Source: Arthrobacter sp. KBS0703 | GTDB lineage: Bacteria; Actinomycetota; Actinomycetes; Actinomycetales; Micrococcaceae | Length of the DNA stretch: 64,000 nucleotides | Assembly (NCBI RefSeq): GCF_002008315.2 | Contig: NZ_MVDG02000001.1 | Span: 2,046,001-2,110,000 of the forward strand | Direction of reading: 5' to 3' | In this document: positions 32,229-41,179 of the stretch, piece after piece | How the letters are laid out: each line of letters opens with the position of its first letter | Numbering within the stretch: the first letter of the stretch is position 1 | The notes under the pieces: model-generated | What the model saw: only the letters and a program-made list of their open reading frames with translations | Database searches by the model: none | What the model was told of the DNA's origin: nothing | Program-made: the position numbers and the translations under genes

Positions 32229-32311
32229 GGCGCGCCCCGGAACACGGTGGCCGGCCTGATCAAATAAGCGGGCTACCAGCGGGCTACCCGCCCAGGGTCG
32301 GCTCGTGCTCC

Positions 32312-33331
32312 TTACAGGGCGGCCGTGGAGGCCCTGATGACCAGGTCCGGTTCCACCAGCATGGTTCCAACCGGCGCCGCCGGGTCTTCCATGCGATTCA
32401 GCAACGCCTTCGCCGCCCCGGCTCCGACTTCAGCGTTGCGGCCATCGATCGTGGTGAGCCGCAACAGGTTGGCCGACGCCAACGGCGAATTGTCGTAGCC
32501 GATGAGCGACAGATCCTCCGGGATGCGCCGCCCCTTGTCCCGGGCCACGCCCGCCGCGCCGAGGGCCATGGTGTCGTTTGCAGCAAAAATGGCGGTGAGT
32601 GAGGGGTTTTCGTCCAGCAGTTTCAGCGCCGCCTGGTAACCGTCAGACTCCGTGGTGAGCCCGTGGCCCTGGGCGGCGTGCGGCCGCAGCCCGCGTTCCC
32701 GCATCGCGGCGTCGAACCCCTTGGCACGCAGTCGGGCCGCACCTCCCCCACCGGTGATATGCCCGATGTGCCGGTGGCCCAGGCCGATCAGGTGCTCGGT
32801 GGCGAGACGGCCGCCCACAAGGTCGTCGTTGGCCACGATGTCGGCTCCGGGAACCACGATGTCCCGGTTTCCGGCGACAACCGCGGGAACGTCCAAAGCC
32901 GCGAACATATCCTCGGTTGGCTCGGTTGCGATCACGATGCCGTCCACGCGCAGCGACATGAGTCCGTCCACGGCGGTCCCGTCAAGGTGGGCATTGAACG
33001 AAGGATCAGCGACGGCCACCCGAAAACCGAGAGGCGCGAGTTGATCGTGCAATCCGGCCAACAGGCTGACAAACCAAAGGTTCCGATAATCGTCCAGGAC
33101 CACGCCAATGGTGCGGGACCTATTGCCGGCCAGGGTTGCCGCGGCGCGGCTGGGGCGATAGTTCAGCCGTTCAATGGCCTCCTCGACGGCCGCGCGGCGC
33201 GCCGGGGAAACACCGGGGGCACCCCGCAAGACCAACGAGACCAGGGACTTTGAAACCCCAGCCGCGGAGGCCACGTCATAAATGTTCGGGCGTCTGCCGA
33301 TCTCCTGCGTCACCCTGCCATTGTCACCCAT
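32312..33331 (-). CDS. LacI-family transcriptional regulator
   Basis: The 339-residue repressor has an N-terminal HTH (about residues 15-65, NIYDVASAAGVSKSLVSLVL and the hinge LNYRPSRAA) and a periplasmic-binding-like effector domain (TIGVVLDDYRNLWFVSLL). It is divergent from the Gfo/Idh/MocA and isomerase genes, and a matching palindrome (33384-33395) lies in the spacer, so it probably represses that operon until a sugar is present. Confidence 0.92.
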   Translation of the reverse strand: MGDNGRVTQEIGRRPNIYDVASAAGVSKSLVSLVLRGAPGVSPARRAAVEEAIERLNYRPSRAAATLAGNRSRTIGVVLDDYRNLWFVSLLAGLHDQLAPLGFRVAVADPSFNAHLDGTAVDGLMSLRVDGIVIATEPTEDMFAALDVPAVVAGNRDIVVPGADIVANDDLVGGRLATEHLIGLGHRHIGHITGGGGAARLRAKGFDAAMRERGLRPHAAQGHGLTTESDGYQAALKLLDENPSLTAIFAANDTMALGAAGVARDKGRRIPEDLSLIGYDNSPLASANLLRLTTIDGRNAEVGAGAAKALLNRMEDPAAPVGTMLVEPDLVIRASTAAL

Positions 33332-33350
33332 CCTCTCCTACTTTGGGATA

Positions 33351-33395
33351 TTGACAGGACAAAGTTCCGGCTCTATCGTGTTCTGGAGCGCTCCA
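33351..33395 (+). promoter_or_regulatory. Promoter and LacI-type operator of the dehydrogenase/isomerase operon
   Basis: TTGACA (33351-33356) and TATCGT (33374-33379) are 17 bp apart. TGGAGCGCTCCA (33384-33395), a perfect 12-bp palindrome with central CG as in LacI-family sites, covers the expected transcription start. Binding there would block initiation. Confidence 0.65.
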
Positions 33396-33460
33396 TTTTT
33401 ATCCCATCTTGATAGCGGCCAAGCCGCGCAAACTCGGCTGAGTTTCGAAGGAGAAAACCA

Positions 33461-34639
33461 ATGCCCAAAGATATCGGCGTCGCCGTCATAGGGGCAGGCA
33501 TGGCCGGCAAAGCCCATGCAGCTGCCTACCGCACCGCGTCCGCACTGTACAACCCCGTTCTTCCGCCGATTCGCCTCGTCTCGATCGGCGACGTCAATGC
33601 CGAATTCGGCTCGCTGGCCGCACGCCGCTTTGGCTACGAGCGCAACGACACGTCATGGCAGGCAATCGCCGAGGCCGATGACATCGACGTCGTCAGCGTG
33701 GTTATCGCCAACTCCCTCCACCGCGAAGTCGTGGAGGGCCTGCTCGCCGCCGGCAAGCACGTGCTGTGCGAGAAGCCGCTGAGCGACTCACTGGAAGACG
33801 CCCGCGCCATGGCCGATGCGGCCCGCAACGCCGCCAGCATCGCCCGCATTGGCTTTACCTTCCGCCGCACCCCCGGCATCGCCTACATCCGGGACCTCAT
33901 CCGCACCGGCGTCCTCGGCAAGGTGCTGCACTTCAGCGGCCGTTACTGGACCGACTACGGCTTCAGCCCGTCCGCTCCCATGAGCTGGCGCTATAAGGGC
34001 GGGCCCGGCTCCGGTGCCCTTGCCGACGTCGGAAGCCACCTGGCCTACGTCTCCGAGTTCCTGTGCGGCGACATCAAGTCCATCAGCGGCGGCCGCCTCA
34101 GCACGGCGATCGACAAGCGGCCCCTGCCGCTGGGCGCAGTCATCGGGCACGACCACGCTGCCGTCAGCGACACCTTCGAGGCCGTAGAGAACGACGACTA
34201 CGCAGCATTCAACGCGGAGTTCGAAAACGGTGCCGGCAGCTTTGAGGTCTCCCGTGTTGCCGCCGGCCACGCCAACAGCCTCAACTTCGAGGTGTTCTGC
34301 GAGAATGGTGCCGCCAAGTTTGACCAGCGCCGCCCCTCTGAAATTCAGCTCTTCCTCAACGACGGATCCGGCAACGAGAACGGCTACCGCCAGGTGATCC
34401 TCGGCCCGGGCCACCCCTACATCGCCGGCGGCCTGGCCATGGACGCCCCCGAGGTCGGCTTCGGCCAGAACGACGCGTTCGGCTACCAGGCCCGCGCATT
34501 CCTCGAAGAGGTTGCCGGCCTCAGTGAGGAAGAATCCCTGCCCCGCTGCGCCAGCTTCGACGAAGGCGTGCGCAACATGGAACTGCTCGGCGCCGTCACG
34601 GAATCCGCGCTCAACAACGGAAAGAAGATCACGCTATGA
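33461..34639 (+). CDS. Gfo/Idh/MocA-family oxidoreductase
   Basis: The 392-residue protein has an N-terminal Rossmann fold (VIGAGMAGKAHAAAY) and the catalytic-lysine motif CEKPLSDS (about residue 105), followed by the C-terminal beta-sheet domain (SGRYWTDYGFSPSAPMSWR, DVGSHLAY). Such enzymes oxidise sugars, inositols or their derivatives with NAD(P). Its stop codon overlaps the start of the sugar isomerase gene by four bases, pointing to consecutive steps in one pathway. Confidence 0.88.
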   Translation: MPKDIGVAVIGAGMAGKAHAAAYRTASALYNPVLPPIRLVSIGDVNAEFGSLAARRFGYERNDTSWQAIAEADDIDVVSVVIANSLHREVVEGLLAAGKHVLCEKPLSDSLEDARAMADAARNAASIARIGFTFRRTPGIAYIRDLIRTGVLGKVLHFSGRYWTDYGFSPSAPMSWRYKGGPGSGALADVGSHLAYVSEFLCGDIKSISGGRLSTAIDKRPLPLGAVIGHDHAAVSDTFEAVENDDYAAFNAEFENGAGSFEVSRVAAGHANSLNFEVFCENGAAKFDQRRPSEIQLFLNDGSGNENGYRQVILGPGHPYIAGGLAMDAPEVGFGQNDAFGYQARAFLEEVAGLSEEESLPRCASFDEGVRNMELLGAVTESALNNGKKITL

Positions 34640-35643
34640 AGCTCGGCGTCTACAACGCTATCCTGCACGACCGGCCGCTTCCCGAGGCCCTCAAGGTCAT
34701 CGCGGACCTCGGGCTGACCGGCATCGAAATCAACACGGGCGGATTCCTGCCGGCCGTCCACGTCCCCACCTTCGATGACATTCTGGAAAGCGACGCGGCA
34801 CGGGACGACTATCTGGCCATTTTCGAGGGCACCGGAGTGTCAATTGCCGGCCTGAACTGCAACGGCAACCCGCTGCACCCCAACCGCGCCATCGGCGACA
34901 AGCACGCCGAGGACATCCGCCGGTCCATCCGCCTCGCGCACCGGCTGGGACAGCACCGTGTCGTGACCATGTCCGGGCTTCCCGGCGGGGAACCCGGAGC
35001 CACCGTGCCGAACTGGATCGTCAACGCGTGGAACTCGGCCGCCCTGGACGTGCTCGACTACCAGTGGGGCATCGCCGCGGAGTTCTGGAAGGAAACCGAC
35101 CGGCTCGCCCGGGATCTGGACGTCAAGGTGGCCCTGGAACTGCACCCGCAGAACCTCGTGTTCAACCCCGCCGATGTGCACAAGCTCGTCGAACTCACCG
35201 GCGCTACCCACGTTGGCGTCGAACTCGATGCGTCGCACCTGTTCTGGCAGCAGATGGACCCGGTGGCCGTCATCCGCGAACTGGGACCGCTCGTCTTCCA
35301 GGCCGCGGCCAAGGACGTGCGGGTCAACAAGGAAACTGCCGCCATCTACGGCGTCCTCGACAACCGCTTCCGGAGGTTGTCCCCCGAAGAGAACCGCACA
35401 AACCTCGGCGGCGACGAGTGGGCCAACGAATGGCCGAAGCCAGCCGCGTGGGACTTCGTCGCCCTCGGCAAGGGCCACGACGTCGCGTACTGGACCGAGT
35501 TCCTCCGTGCCCTCCACGAAGTGGATCCCAACATGCTCGTCAACATCGAGCACGAAGATGTCGAACTGGGCCGGATCGAGGGCCTCGAGGTAGCCGCCAA
35601 GGTTCTCAAAGAAGCCGACGCCGCCCTGAGCGTCTCTGCCTGA
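34636..35643 (+). CDS. Sugar phosphate isomerase/epimerase (AP endonuclease 2-like TIM barrel)
   Basis: The 335-residue protein has the family pattern of IolE/IolI-like TIM barrels: MKLGVYNAILHDRPL, GIEINTGG, CNGNPLHPN, the metal ligand Glu in VALELHPQNL, VGVELDASHLFW and NIEHEDVELG. It may isomerise, epimerise or dehydrate a keto-sugar or inositol product of the preceding oxidoreductase. The start (ATGA overlap) indicates translational coupling. Confidence 0.88.
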   Translation: MKLGVYNAILHDRPLPEALKVIADLGLTGIEINTGGFLPAVHVPTFDDILESDAARDDYLAIFEGTGVSIAGLNCNGNPLHPNRAIGDKHAEDIRRSIRLAHRLGQHRVVTMSGLPGGEPGATVPNWIVNAWNSAALDVLDYQWGIAAEFWKETDRLARDLDVKVALELHPQNLVFNPADVHKLVELTGATHVGVELDASHLFWQQMDPVAVIRELGPLVFQAAAKDVRVNKETAAIYGVLDNRFRRLSPEENRTNLGGDEWANEWPKPAAWDFVALGKGHDVAYWTEFLRALHEVDPNMLVNIEHEDVELGRIEGLEVAAKVLKEADAALSVSA

Positions 35644-35647
35644 CAGG

Positions 35648-35673
35648 CGTTGGGCCGCCACGGCGGCCCAACG
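35648..35673. terminator. Hairpin between convergent genes
   Basis: CGTTGGGCCGCC (35648-35659) and GGCGGCCCAACG (35662-35673) form a perfect 12-bp stem with a 2-nt loop. There is no clear U-run, so termination efficiency is uncertain. Confidence 0.6.
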
Positions 35674-35677
35674 TCGC

Positions 35678-37564
35678 CTAGGCATGCCGGAGGATCGTGA
35701 CGTCGGATGTTCTCTGTGGCGTCTGCTCCGTCACCGGCCCGGGCTTCGGGCTCCGAGCGGTGGACTCAATGCGGCTTACCCGATCGGCGAGCAGGGACGA
35801 TGTCCAATAGTTCCCGTGTTTTTCAATGAGCCCGTCAGGGCCCGGTTCGGGAATTTCACGGTTCACCGCGCACGGCACTTTGGAGGAGATGGCGTCGGTA
35901 CTTCGCCAGAAATTGGTCCATGAAGCGACATTCCGTCTTGTAGCCCTGAGGTCCTCCAGCGTAAAAAAGGCCGGAAACAGCGTTGAATAAAGAGTCATCA
36001 ACGGGCACCCGCAGGTGATCAAGTGGACTCGATTTTCGTCGATGGGCAGAAGTCCGGCGCGGATCAGCCAAGCGCAAATCACGGATCCCTGGCTGTGCCC
36101 TATGAGAACCACGGTGTGCTGGGGGTGGCGGCCCATTTCCAGCCGGATGCCGGCCACAACGCGCCTGCGATACGAAACGCCCGCCAGTGGATGGTTACGG
36201 ATGGGCCAGAAACCAACCACGTCGGCCACGAGACGCGTCTTGGACGTGATCTCCGGAAACTGACCGACGACGGTTGCCAGCAGGACGACGTACGAAAGCC
36301 CGTGGCTGCTGCCGATGAGGAACTCCAGAGCACGTGAAGCTTCTCCTGCCCGGGCTGTCAGGAAGCCGGCAACCATGAGGAACACCAAGGACCCTCCCAT
36401 GAACCCCGCCGTTACCTTCGGCAACAACTCCCCAAGGCGATGGACCGCCGATCGTTGCAGTTCGGCGCGGAGTTTCAGTGGCCTGGGCCATCGCTCGTTC
36501 GGCCCGAACCTCTCCCGCGCAGCAATTTCCCAGCTGAGTCCAAGAATGGCGAGCACCCCAAGGCAGTACACCGGGACCATGTCCAGCAGGTTGTCCTTGA
36601 ACGTTCCGGTGTCGTCGGCCGAGACGAGGAGCGTGACCGCATCCTTCTGCAGTTCCACGGGCATGCTCGGGAATGCAAGAGCCCGCAAAAGCCACATCAG
36701 GTCCGAGGCGGCTATCCTCAGCAGGCCTCCGAGTGCGTGCATCATGACCATGGAGACGATCAGGGCCAAGGCTGCTGCGGCGTATTGCCGCCTCATGCTG
36801 CTGAAGCGGATTCTTGCACGAGCTCCGTCTGCTTCGGCAGGAGCGTCGTCACTGGCAATCTCCTTGCGCCCCACACCCATGTAAAGGAGCAGGATGATGC
36901 CGGCCAGGCCATAGGCGGCGAGTGTCGATCCGACCACCACGACGAGCATCGGATTGAGTCGGAACGCCGGATCGAGGCCCAGCCCGTCAAGCCAGCCGGA
37001 CAGATAGCGGCCGCTCAGGAAATAACCGGTCACCAAGGCGGAAAGCACGTTAGCCGCCAACACGGGCAGCTTTGGACCAGGATCCCGTACGTCGTTGGCA
37101 TGGCGGATTTCGGATGCCCGGTACAACATCACCAAGGCGAGGCCGGCAGACACCACCAGTGGAATAGCCCCTCCGATGCTCTTGTCGGCAATGTCGATGG
37201 GAGTGAATGAAAAGACCGTTTCCGCTATCACCGCGGCCCAGGCCACCTGGGCCGCCGTCAGGAGCAGTCCGCCGGCGAAGGCCACGAGTGCGAAGAACCG
37301 CGAGCTCCCCCTGGGCGGCCTCATGTAGCCGATCACGTTCGCAAGCGTGAATGGAAGCGCCACGTACCAGAAGAAACCCCTCGTGAACTCCTTGTTGGAC
37401 CGCGCCCAGTTGATAATGCGGACTTTGTGGTCCGGCAAGGCGGGCGCTGTGGTGACTTCACTGGCCGGATTCAGTCGTTCAAACCGCGGACGCCCCAAGG
37501 CATCAAGCAGTTCCTTGTTGCCTATCCCGTGAACTCTGATTTCAACAATGTCGGCGGGCCCCAT
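35678..37564 (-). CDS. Multi-pass membrane protein with alpha/beta-hydrolase motifs
   Basis: About 628 residues. The N-terminus reads IVEIRVHGIGNKELLDALG, resembling the first strand and oxyanion HG of a hydrolase. Then come about eight hydrophobic helices (for example LVAFAGGLLLTAAQVAWAA, VVVVGSTLAAYGLAGIILLL, VYCLGVLAILGLSW, FMGGSLVFLMVAGFL). Near residue 490 is TVVLIGHSQGSVICAWL, a GxSxG nucleophile elbow, followed by LITCGCPLMTLYSTLFP. The membrane part thus appears to interrupt the hydrolase fold. I do not recognise a named family; it may be a membrane-anchored esterase or lipase. A GTG at 37573 is an alternative start. Confidence 0.75.
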   Translation of the reverse strand: MGPADIVEIRVHGIGNKELLDALGRPRFERLNPASEVTTAPALPDHKVRIINWARSNKEFTRGFFWYVALPFTLANVIGYMRPPRGSSRFFALVAFAGGLLLTAAQVAWAAVIAETVFSFTPIDIADKSIGGAIPLVVSAGLALVMLYRASEIRHANDVRDPGPKLPVLAANVLSALVTGYFLSGRYLSGWLDGLGLDPAFRLNPMLVVVVGSTLAAYGLAGIILLLYMGVGRKEIASDDAPAEADGARARIRFSSMRRQYAAAALALIVSMVMMHALGGLLRIAASDLMWLLRALAFPSMPVELQKDAVTLLVSADDTGTFKDNLLDMVPVYCLGVLAILGLSWEIAARERFGPNERWPRPLKLRAELQRSAVHRLGELLPKVTAGFMGGSLVFLMVAGFLTARAGEASRALEFLIGSSHGLSYVVLLATVVGQFPEITSKTRLVADVVGFWPIRNHPLAGVSYRRRVVAGIRLEMGRHPQHTVVLIGHSQGSVICAWLIRAGLLPIDENRVHLITCGCPLMTLYSTLFPAFFTLEDLRATRRNVASWTNFWRSTDAISSKVPCAVNREIPEPGPDGLIEKHGNYWTSSLLADRVSRIESTARSPKPGPVTEQTPQRTSDVTILRHA

Positions 37565-37815
37565 GCTGATCACACTTCTGAAGTCGTCATCTTGACAGCG
37601 GATCGGTCATTTGATGCGTCCGGTCTACTCGCGGCACGGGACCCTGTCAACAAGCCAATTGCCGCCAACACGACCGAACTATTCCTCCCGAGGTGGGTGC
37701 GTTCCCCGCATGCCGCACGCCACTGCACGACGCACGGGCCGGTGTACAGAACGGGACAAATTCACGCGCGGACACACTGCGCAAGTCCCGCGGGGACGTG
37801 CTAGTTTCACAAGTG

Positions 37816-38460
37816 ATGCATTTCGTCGATCCGTCCCGAGAAGTCCTGGCCGAAACCCTGTTGGCGGCCGGTCCTGACTCCCCCACGCTCTGCAGGGGCT
37901 GGAAGACCAAGGACCTGGCAGCTCACCTGTACCTCCGCGAGCGTAAGGCGGCCGTCGGGCTGGGGCTGGTCATCAAGAGCCTGTCCAAGGCGTCCGATAA
38001 AGCCACGGCAAAGCTCGCCGCGAAGATCCAGACCGCCGACGAATACACGGAGCTGGTGAACACCTTCCGGGCCGGTCCGCCCGTCCTGTCGCCGATGAAA
38101 ATCAAGGCGCTGGATGAGAGCTCCAACCTCATCGAATACTTCGTCCACACCGAGGACGTCCGGCGCGCCGTCGACCGCTGGGCGCCGCGGGCCCTCGACG
38201 AAGAATACTCGGATGCGCTGTGGGATGAACTGGTCAAGCGCGCCGCCATCCTGTATCGGGGCGTTGACCTCGGCATCGTCCTGGTGTGTCCCTCGGGCCC
38301 GCGCCATGTCGCCAAACGGGCGCCCGTGTCGGTTGCCATCGTGGGCGAGCCCGGCGAACTGCTCATGCACGCCCACGGCCGCACGCGCCATGCGCTGGTC
38401 ACCTTCGAAGGCCAGCCGGACGCCGTCGCGCTTCTTCAGTCCGCCGAAGTGGGCCTTTAA
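37816..38460 (+). CDS. TIGR03085-family metal-binding protein (DinB/maleylpyruvate-isomerase-like)
   Basis: The 214-residue protein starts MHFVDPSREVLAETL and has LCRGWKTKDLAAHLYLRERK and NLIEYFVHTEDVRRA, the histidine-bearing helices of the mycothiol-dependent maleylpyruvate isomerase/DinB group. The family is confined to actinobacteria; its reaction is not established. It is convergent with hisF, with a long palindrome between the two. Confidence 0.85.
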   Translation: MHFVDPSREVLAETLLAAGPDSPTLCRGWKTKDLAAHLYLRERKAAVGLGLVIKSLSKASDKATAKLAAKIQTADEYTELVNTFRAGPPVLSPMKIKALDESSNLIEYFVHTEDVRRAVDRWAPRALDEEYSDALWDELVKRAAILYRGVDLGIVLVCPSGPRHVAKRAPVSVAIVGEPGELLMHAHGRTRHALVTFEGQPDAVALLQSAEVGL

Positions 38461-38464
38461 CAAA

Positions 38465-38529
38465 GCAACGCGGGGTCAGATATCGCCCAATGAACAGGGT
38501 TTATTGGGCGATATCTGACCCCGCGTTGC
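38465..38529. repeat. Perfect 27-bp inverted repeat between convergent genes
   Basis: The arms 38465-38491 and 38503-38529 are exact reverse complements with an 11-nt loop (GAACAGGGTTT). The arm contains GGGGTCAGATATCGCCCAAT. It fills nearly the whole spacer between the TIGR03085 gene and hisF. Such length exceeds a normal terminator, so it may be a dispersed palindromic repeat that also stops transcription both ways. No second copy was found in this window. Confidence 0.85.
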
Positions 38530-38534
38530 AGTTT

Positions 38535-39311
38535 CTAGCGGACCTCGAACCCAGCCTCGCGGATTGCGGCCTTGACCCGCGACATCATGTCATCCGGGCC
38601 CCAGTGGAAGATGGACGCGGCGAGCACGGCATCGGCGCCGGCCTGCACGGCGGGCGCGAAGTGCGCAGGCTCACCGGCACCGCCGGAGGCGATGATCGGA
38701 ACCTTGACCGCGGCCCGGACCAGCCGGATGAGCTCGAGGTCGAACCCGTCCTTGGTGCCGTCGGCGTCGATCGAGTTGAGCAGGATTTCCCCGACGCCGC
38801 GGTCGGCGGCTTCCTTAGCCCAGGCGACGGCGTCGATGCCGGTGCCCTGGCGGCCGCCGTGGGTGGTGACCTCAAAGCCCGACGGCGTGGGCTGGGCCCC
38901 GGGGCGGGTGCGGCGGGCGTCCACGGACAGCACCAGCACCTGGGAGCCGAAGTGGCGCGTGATCTCGTCGATGACGTCCGGCCGGGCCACTGCTGCAGTG
39001 TTGATGGAGGCTTTGTCTGCGCCGAAGCGGAGCAGCTTGTCCACCTCGGCCACGCCGCGCACGCCGCCGCCGACGGTCAGCGGAATGAATACTTCCTCGG
39101 CCGTGCGCCGGACGACGTCGAACGTGGTTTCCCGGTTGCCCGACGACGCGGTCACGTCCAGGAAGGTCAGCTCATCCGCGCCGGCGTTGTCGTAACGGTG
39201 CGCGAGCTCCACGGGGTCTCCGGCGTCGCGGAGCCCTTCGAAGTTGATGCCCTTGACCACGCGGCCGGCATCAACGTCCAGGCACGGGATAACGCGGACG
39301 GCTACAGCCAT
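38535..39311 (-). CDS. hisF: Imidazole glycerol phosphate synthase subunit HisF
   Basis: The 258-residue cyclase forms imidazole glycerol phosphate and AICAR from PRFAR and the ammonia supplied by HisH. The catalytic aspartates are in [14 protein letters not shown] (about residue 11) and [14 protein letters not shown] (about residue 134). Phosphate sites are GGGVRG and [12 protein letters not shown]. The start ATG follows GGAGAAG. It is the last of the run hisE, hisG, hisF. Confidence 0.95.
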   Translation of the reverse strand: MAVAVRVIPCLDVDAGRVVKGINFEGLRDAGDPVELAHRYDNAGADELTFLDVTASSGNRETTFDVVRRTAEEVFIPLTVGGGVRGVAEVDKLLRFGADKASINTAAVARPDVIDEITRHFGSQVLVLSVDARRTRPGAQPTPSGFEVTTHGGRQGTGIDAVAWAKEAADRGVGEILLNSIDADGTKDGFDLELIRLVRAAVKVPIIASGGAGEPAHFAPAVQAGADAVLAASIFHWGPDDMMSRVKAAIREAGFEVR

Positions 39312-39378
39312 GACTTCTCCTGTTGTACTGCAGAGGTTGCTTTTGGACTGCCGGCGGGGCGGCGCCGGCGGCAGCGGG

Positions 39379-40239
39379 TCAGATGCGGCAGGCGTGGATG
39401 CTGCTGACCAGGATGGCGCGGGCGCCGAGGTCGTACAGCTCATCCATGATCCGGTTGGTTTCCTTCTTCGGCACCATGGACCGGACGGCAACCCAGTCCG
39501 AATCGCGCAGCGGCGACACCGTGGGCGACTCGAGTCCGGGGGTCAGCGCGGCGGCCTGTTCGACGAGTTCCTTGCGGATATCGTAGTCCATCAGCACATA
39601 CTGGCGCGCCACGAGGACACCCTGGAGGCGACGGATCAGCACTTCGATTTCCTTCGCCGTGCCGTTCGCGGCTCCCCTCTCGCCGGTGCGGCGGATAAGG
39701 ACGGCCTCGGACTTGAGGATGGGCTCGCCGAAGATCTCCATGCCGGCGGCCTTGAGCGTGTTGCCGGTCTCGACGACGTCGGCAATCGCGTCAGCGACGC
39801 CCAGCCGGACCGAGGACTCGACAGCGCCGTCCAGGCGGACCACCCTGGCCTTGACGCCGCGGTCCGCCAGGTAGTCACGCAGGAGGCCGTCGTAGCTGGT
39901 GGCGAGCCGCTTGCCTTCGAGCTGCTCCAGGCTGGAGAAGTCACCGATCGGGCCGGCGAAGCGGAAAGTGGAAGCGGCGAATCCGAGCGGAAGCAGTTCC
40001 TCGGCCTCAACCTGCGCGTCCAGGAGGAGGTCGCGGCCGGTGATGCCGACGTCGAGGGTTCCCTGCCCCACGTATACGGCGATGTCGCGGGGGCGGAGGA
40101 AGAAGAATTCAATGTCATTGTCCGGGTCCACCATGACCAGCTCGCGGCTATCGCGGCGCTGGCGGTAGCCGGCCTCGGAGAGCATGGCGGAGGCGGCTTC
40201 GGACAGGGATCCCTTATTGGGTACGGCTACACGCAGCAT
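39379..40239 (-). CDS. hisG: ATP phosphoribosyltransferase, long form
   Basis: The 286-residue enzyme catalyses the first step of histidine synthesis. It shows [41 protein letters not shown] and [16 protein letters not shown] (PRPP loop). The extra C-terminal domain ([24 protein letters not shown]) is the histidine-feedback domain of the long form, so no HisZ is needed. Confidence 0.95.
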   Translation of the reverse strand: MLRVAVPNKGSLSEAASAMLSEAGYRQRRDSRELVMVDPDNDIEFFFLRPRDIAVYVGQGTLDVGITGRDLLLDAQVEAEELLPLGFAASTFRFAGPIGDFSSLEQLEGKRLATSYDGLLRDYLADRGVKARVVRLDGAVESSVRLGVADAIADVVETGNTLKAAGMEIFGEPILKSEAVLIRRTGERGAANGTAKEIEVLIRRLQGVLVARQYVLMDYDIRKELVEQAAALTPGLESPTVSPLRDSDWVAVRSMVPKKETNRIMDELYDLGARAILVSSIHACRI

Positions 40240-40296
40240 TGGAGGTCTTTCTGGGGTTGGAAGTCTTGGATCAGCAAACGGGCCACGCGGACGCGG

Positions 40297-40560
40297 CTAC
40301 AGATGCTTGTAGACGTCTTCCAGGCTGAGTCCTTTTGCAAGCATCAGAACCTGCAGGTGGTACAGGAGCTGCGAGATCTCTTCGGCAGCGGCGTCGTCGG
40401 ATTCGTACTCCGCAGCCATCCAGACTTCAGCTGCTTCCTCCACGACTTTCTTGCCGATGCCGTGGATTCCGGACTCCAACTCGGCAACGGTGCGGGAGCC
40501 CTCCGGGCGGGTGGCTGCCTTCTCACTGAGCTCTGCGAACAGCGTCTCGAAATTCTTCAC
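40297..40560 (-). CDS. hisE: Phosphoribosyl-ATP pyrophosphatase
   Basis: The 87-residue all-helical hydrolase has the metal-binding [14 protein letters not shown] and [15 protein letters not shown] helices of the MazG-like fold. It starts at a GTG after GGAGGG. It precedes hisG, the usual pair; hisI is a separate gene far away. Confidence 0.95.
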   Translation of the reverse strand: MKNFETLFAELSEKAATRPEGSRTVAELESGIHGIGKKVVEEAAEVWMAAEYESDDAAAEEISQLLYHLQVLMLAKGLSLEDVYKHL

Positions 40561-40678
40561 GCCCTCCAGCCTACTTGCTCCGGGCCGGACGCCGCCTGTC
40601 GGGCCGTTGCATGACGGCGGGGATGTGAGCGAATACACACGGCGTGCGCTTCCGCACCCATCCCCGCCCGGCGCAGTA

Positions 40679-41161
40679 TCAGTACTGCTTGAGCAGCAGC
40701 GCGGTGGTCAGCGCGGCGGTGACTGCCTCGTGGCCCTTGTCTTCGGTGGAGCCCGGCAGCCCGGCCCGGTCCAGGCCCTGCTGTTCGGTGTCACATGTCA
40801 GCACGCCGAACCCGACCGGGACGCCCGTGTTGACGCTGACGTCGGTAAGTCCCGACGTCGCGGCCTGGCAGACGTAGTCAAAGTGCGGCGTTCCGCCGCG
40901 GATGACGACGCCGAGGGCAACGACGGCGTCGAAGTGCGGTGCCAGCCGCGCGGCGGCCACCGGCAGCTCGAAGCTGCCCGGCACGCGGACGACCGTTGGC
41001 TCGTTGATGCCGGCGTCCTTGGCGGCCCGGAGGGCTCCGTCCAGGAGTCCGTCCATGATCTCGGTGTGCCAGCTGGCGGCAACGATGGCCAGCTTCAGCT
41101 GCGAGGTTTCCGCAGGGTTGAGGGTGGTGAGGTCGATCTGGGGTGCGCCGTGTCCGCTCAT
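40679..41161 (-). CDS. ribH: 6,7-dimethyl-8-ribityllumazine synthase
   Basis: The 160-residue enzyme joins 5-amino-6-ribitylaminouracil and 3,4-dihydroxybutanone 4-phosphate. Key parts are the substrate-binding [30 protein letters not shown] with the catalytic histidine, and [16 protein letters not shown]. It is the last gene of the riboflavin operon. Confidence 0.95.
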   Translation of the reverse strand: MSGHGAPQIDLTTLNPAETSQLKLAIVAASWHTEIMDGLLDGALRAAKDAGINEPTVVRVPGSFELPVAAARLAPHFDAVVALGVVIRGGTPHFDYVCQAATSGLTDVSVNTGVPVGFGVLTCDTEQQGLDRAGLPGSTEDKGHEAVTAALTTALLLKQY

Positions 41162-41179
41162 AAAGTGATCCTGATCCGT

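Noticed and set aside
32267..32288. Tandem copy of AGCGGGCTACC
   Set aside because: Only two 11-bp units between convergent genes; too short to interpret.
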